The notes under the pieces were generated by a model. The model was not told the DNA's origin, did no database searches, and saw only the letters and a list, made by a program, of their open reading frames with translations. Positions 60,575-64,000 of a stretch of 64,000 bases of DNA are shown piece by piece (positions within the stretch are counted from its first letter, which is position 1; each line of letters opens with the position of its first letter). The stretch is taken from the NCBI GenBank assembly GCA_037176845.1, contig JAYKXP010000001.1, positions 806,001 through 870,000 on the forward strand, given 5' to 3'. A program made the position numbers and the translations under genes. Origin of the DNA: Paramarasmius palmivorus (taxonomy: Eukaryota; Basidiomycota; Agaricomycetes; Agaricales; Marasmiaceae).

Positions 60575-61112
60575 GGGCATCATATACAGCGATATCTCGG
60601 TTGAATGCGATTTCATCGCAGAACCTGAAACAGGGCCGTCCATTTACCTCTTCATTAAGCCTCCTCCTATGACCATAGCAGAATACATATCATGGTGTAA
60701 GGACTCGACACCTCAAGCTTTCTGGTCCTACGACGAGAAAGGACAAACTCCATTGCCGGAGGACCAATTCAAGCGTTTGGGCCTTCCACAAATATTTTGT
60801 TATTCGAATGGAATCAGAGTACGTTCTTGGCCAATGCACATTTACAAAACTCCATGAATGGCAAACTGCACGAGGCTTCGACCTTGGTACCTCTGACTGG
60901 GCACGAGAATTGGGCCACCCAGAGTTGGATATCATCCTCCCAAAGCGAGAAGAGAGTCGGTTTGAAGAGATTGTTGAAGGCCCAGGTATTTCTTTGCATC
61001 TCCGTCTTGAGCGGCCAACGCGTGCTAACGCGCCTCGTAGAGAAACCGAGTCACTGATTCGTACGGAAAGAAATTCAAGAAAGGGGTTAAACGACTTTGG
61101 GGGATCAAATGA
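60575..61112 (+). pseudogene. Family X relic I (C-terminal module only)
   Basis: It contains PSIYLFIKPPPMTIAEYISW, FWSYDEKGQTPLPEDQFKRL, GIRVRSWPMHIYKT, then a frame change near 60850 into LHEWQTARGFDLGTSDWARE and LGHPELDIILPKREESRFEE. After an intron the tail reads DSYGKKFKKGVKRLWGIK with TGA at 61110-61112. No N-terminal or middle module lies upstream, where the amidase ends. It is a truncated copy with at least one further break. Confidence 0.7.
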
Positions 61113-61343
61113 GGCTACTTTGTGAGCCGTCATGTTAGATACCCATGATATCCTTCAGGTACACCCAAATGTGCCGAGTCGTGATGACAGCTCCTCGTCC
61201 CGACTCCCAGCCGTTCCTTTGCGTCGCAACCGGGTTCGCGCTTCTGAAGCGTTTACAACGAAAGCACAGCATGTTATTCTATATAGTGTACAATGCATCT
61301 CAACCTCATCAAGAAACGTCCTCAGAGGACCCCACTTCTCAAC
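61113..61343. other. Short intergenic, convergent 3' ends
   Basis: About 230 bp between relic I (+) and the NEDD8 E1 gene (-). Nothing recognised. Confidence 0.4.
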
Positions 61344-63187
61344 TCACATAACACCCGTCCAACTCTCGATCAAATCGACCACGCAACATCCGTTAATGGG
61401 CACATACTGCTTTGTGATCATCTTGATAGCCTCCTGAGCTACAAGACCACCTAAGAAAGCAGCCGTGTTGGGGAGATCAGCATTGGGTGCACGAGCTCTG
61501 TTTCGATGTTTACAGGTCAGCTAGTATACCGAAACCCAAGAAGACAGACGTACAGTTCACCGACAGCATTCCCAAACTCCTCTGGTAGTTCTGTTCCGGT
61601 AGGCAACAGCCCTGCGCTTCTTGTGTAAGAACCTCGGCGCCTGTGGGTTTACCCTGGTATTTGCGTGACGCCGTCAATGCGAGGTGTGTCGAGGTTTCTT
61701 TGGGGTTGGTTGTGAGCTTCTCCGCTGCAATGGAGTCATCAGCCCGAGCAGACAAGGAAGACAAGAAGGGAGGACACACCCAGCTCCGCCCCAGCACCCA
61801 AGAAATCTGCCCACTTTCTCCCTTTGAGTAACTTGATACCATGCACGTTCTTCACAAACAGATCGACTACGTCGTCAGCTACGCTAACTTGTAGGTATTT
61901 CTTGAACTGGGCTTTCTCCTCTTCCGCGCGAGCTTTGTATAGCTTTTGTAACTCGATGTAACTTGACGTGTTGGCTTTCATATCCGGCAGCGTGCTCGTC
62001 AAGGGGAAAACACCCTGTTCTTCGACGAATTTTTTGAGCGCGTACAAGAGGTGGAAGAATGTAGGTGAGTCGGGGGTGAGTGCGTCTAGGCGTGGGTCTT
62101 TGAGTAAGGCAGCGACCTCGGAAGGAACATTGCTGTCCGTCCAGCTACGATATGCCTGTGCTTCGGCTTCGTCAAAGTTCTCCTCGTCAATCTTTTTCTT
62201 CATGGCGAGGATGGAGGATTTGAATTGTTTCTTCTCTTCGTATGTTTTAGGCGGAGATCCATCGTGCTCCTTCTTCCACTTGTCCATGAGATGAACGAGG
62301 ATATACACGTATGGGACGTGTCCGTGATCTGTGGGATCCATGGAATCAAAGTCAAGAGAGGTTGCGTAGGAGAAGAGAGCGGGGAAAGGTTTGTCGAGGC
62401 GTAGAGAAGGTGCCGTTTCGGTGTGGCTTTCGATGACTAGTGGCGTGTTAGTGTTAGATGGGGCAGAATGCAATCACTACATAGATACTCACTAGGATGC
62501 TCTCGATATTGGATATAAAACTCTGCCAAGAATCCTGCAGAGTTGACTACCATCAAGGGTATATCTTTTCCTTCTTCGTCTCCCCAAAGTAATGCCCCGA
62601 GCTTGTCTACCAACACAGGATCTACATTGACCGCAATGACCAAGGTAAAACCTTTCACCCACTGTCTTCCTTCCTCGCTCTCTAGGATCTCATTGACATC
62701 CCTTAAATCGGCCTTCCCATCGACACCTTCATTCAACTCTAACAACAATCTCACGGCTTCCTCAGCCCGAGGTTTCCCTATACTCGCAGGTCCGTCTAGG
62801 AAGAAGTTGTTCCCTGCATCTGAGCCACTGGCAACTGTGTGGTCAAGGATGGTAAAGTGGCCAATACCGGGGAGAACGAGGTTTTTGAGGATGGATGTGG
62901 AAGTGGCAGACGCAGAGATGACGAGGATACGCGCGTTTTCGAGGGCCGTTTGACCACTTGATGCCCAGAGACTGTATAATATCAAGTCAGCTACTGTGGA
63001 TACCACCCCGAAGACGAAGGTCGTGCCTCACCGAAGTTGACGATCGTATCGACGAGTTTTGTTATCTGGCTGTCCTCTAAGTGAATAGATGAGTGAGATG
63101 AAGAAACGATTCCGCTGTTTGGGAACCTTACTCTAGAGATTTGACGGCTGTGGTCGCTGCTTCAATATCTTGGGAATCGGATTTCAT
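61344..63187 (-). CDS. ULA1: NEDD8-activating enzyme E1 regulatory subunit (APP-BP1/ULA1), with a frame break
   Basis: The start at 63187 gives MKSDSQDIEAATTAVKSLE, then GQPDNKTRRYDRQLRLWASS, the conserved E1 opening, and ILKNLVLPGIGHFTILDHTV in a ThiF/adenylation fold. SDAGNNFFLDGPASIGKPRA, LVIAVNVDPVLVDKLGALLW, HGHVPYVYILVHLMDKW and DPRLDALTPDSPTFFHLLYA are typical of this subunit. The C-terminus NADLPNTAAFLGGLVAQEAI, KMITKQYVPINGCCVVDLIE ends at TGA 61346-61344. Near 61610 one base seems lost: TQEAQG should continue as LLPTGTELPEEFGNAVGELA but that runs in the next frame. With Uba3 it activates NEDD8 for cullin modification; the regulatory half has no catalytic Cys. It is normally single copy, so an assembly error is the likely cause of the break. 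Confidence 0.88.
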
Positions 63188-63393
63188 GGTGGTTGTCGTG
63201 AAGAAAGAGCTGAGTAAGGCAATCAGCTTAGACGCGTACCGCCATCAGCCGCGACAGTCCCTTACACAACCTTGGTCGTTCTTTCGTCTAGTAATACCTA
63301 ATCTATAAGTGGGAGAAAGAGAGGCTACAAGAAAGACTGGTGGTACTAAATTGCTTCGACAGCATCCAATTATCCTATACAGACAGTCACATT

Positions 63394-64000
63394 TCACTTT
63401 CTATCATACTCGCTGCTACTTGACTCAATGTCCTTAATCTTGTCGACTACCCCAGAAATTTTGGTGTGTCGCTCAGTCGTGACAGAAACCTAGAAAGAAC
63501 TCTAATGAACACAATGCCCAAGTATACAATAGCAGAACATACCTGCAAAGGGAACTCCTCTACGTGGCTGCGAGTGTGATCCTGGAAAAGGCCCCTCACA
63601 CCTTTCGATGCGGAAATACCCTGCACCACGACAGCAGGGCCATGGTGTGATTCAGCTTCTGCCGAGGTGTTGAGTTCGCTATCGCCAGCACCACGGGTCA
63701 CCCAGAAAATGGCGACGGCATTAACGATGACCTGTCAAGTCAGCTAGGCGGCTAGACCTGTAGATTGGGTATGTGACCTACATCGACAGCACACGAGCCG
63801 AGACAGAGCCAGCCGAGTTCCTCTCCGTGGAGGTGAGTCAAAACCGCGACATTGACGGTGGAGGTGGTCAAAGCAACACCCGCAGCGCTTTGTTCGCCGT
63901 CAGAGGAGAGGTGTGAAGTCAATCTTTAGGACTTACAATACGGTACGAATGGCGACGCCTTTGACCCGAGGATTGGATAGCTTGATGCCAGCAAGGGGAA
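63394..64000 (-). CDS. Unrecognised membrane protein, C-terminal part (partial)
   Basis: The gene enters from beyond the end of the window. Exons give LAGIKLSNPRVKGVAIRTV, then AGVALTTSTVNVAVLTHLHG, EELGWLCLGSCAVD, then VIVNAVAIFWVTRGAGDSEL, with three introns at good sites. The two hydrophobic stretches look like membrane segments. A polar tail, FQDHTRSHVEEFPLQVSVTT and KISGVVDKIKDIESSSSEYD, ends at TGA 63396-63394. The layout of several membrane spans and a cytosolic Ser-rich tail fits the small Agaricomycete multi-span proteins of unknown function. I do not recognise the family. Confidence 0.6.

Noticed and set aside
1..64000. CRISPR arrays, bacterial-type operons, tRNA or rRNA genes
   Set aside because: No regularly spaced repeats, no operon-like spacing or ribosome binding sites, and no cloverleaf I could recognise; the genes are intron-rich and eukaryotic.

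Overview
The window reads as nuclear DNA of an Agaricomycete (mushroom-forming basidiomycete). Genes lie on both strands and are broken by many 45-65 bp GT-AG introns. Several protein families are typical of that group: GH28 and CE8 pectinases, Agaricales-type F-box proteins, three FAD2-like desaturases, a DUF6593-like protein, and two lineage-specific families present in many copies. All gene models were built by eye from reading frames, splice sites and conserved motifs.

Layout. 0-5 kb: 5' part of an ENA-type cation P-type ATPase (-), then a divergent pectin-degrading pair, polygalacturonase (-) and pectinesterase (+), sharing about 0.6 kb of promoter. 5-7 kb: F-box protein (-). 7.7-21 kb: three membrane fatty-acid desaturases (+,-,+) interspersed with a hot-dog thioesterase (+) and a zuotin-type ribosome-associated J protein (+). 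22-26 kb: a PA/M28 peptidase-like secreted protein (+) and a DUF6593-like protein with a Gly-rich tail (-).

26-61 kb is an expanded accessory region. A family (here 'family X') occurs in six long copies (A-E and the divergent G, all -) plus three relics (F, H, I). Its proteins carry an N-terminal NNxxGDQxNQT motif, a segment resembling a protein-kinase N-lobe, and a conserved C-terminal PPPMTVAEY...FWSFDE module. A second family ('family Y', coiled coil then PFPDGTFP...GYYPGQ) has one gene and two relics that travel with family X in a segmental duplication. Embedded in or beside the array are a large ankyrin protein with a nucleotidyltransferase-like N-terminus, a PQ-loop membrane protein, a DGK1-type CTP-dependent lipid kinase and an amidase. 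The window ends with the NEDD8 E1 regulatory subunit (-) and the 3' part of an unrecognised membrane protein (-).

Single-base frame breaks occur in several otherwise conserved genes (polygalacturonase, thioesterase, NEDD8 E1) as well as in family X copies C, D and E. Residual indel errors in the assembly are therefore a serious alternative to real gene decay.
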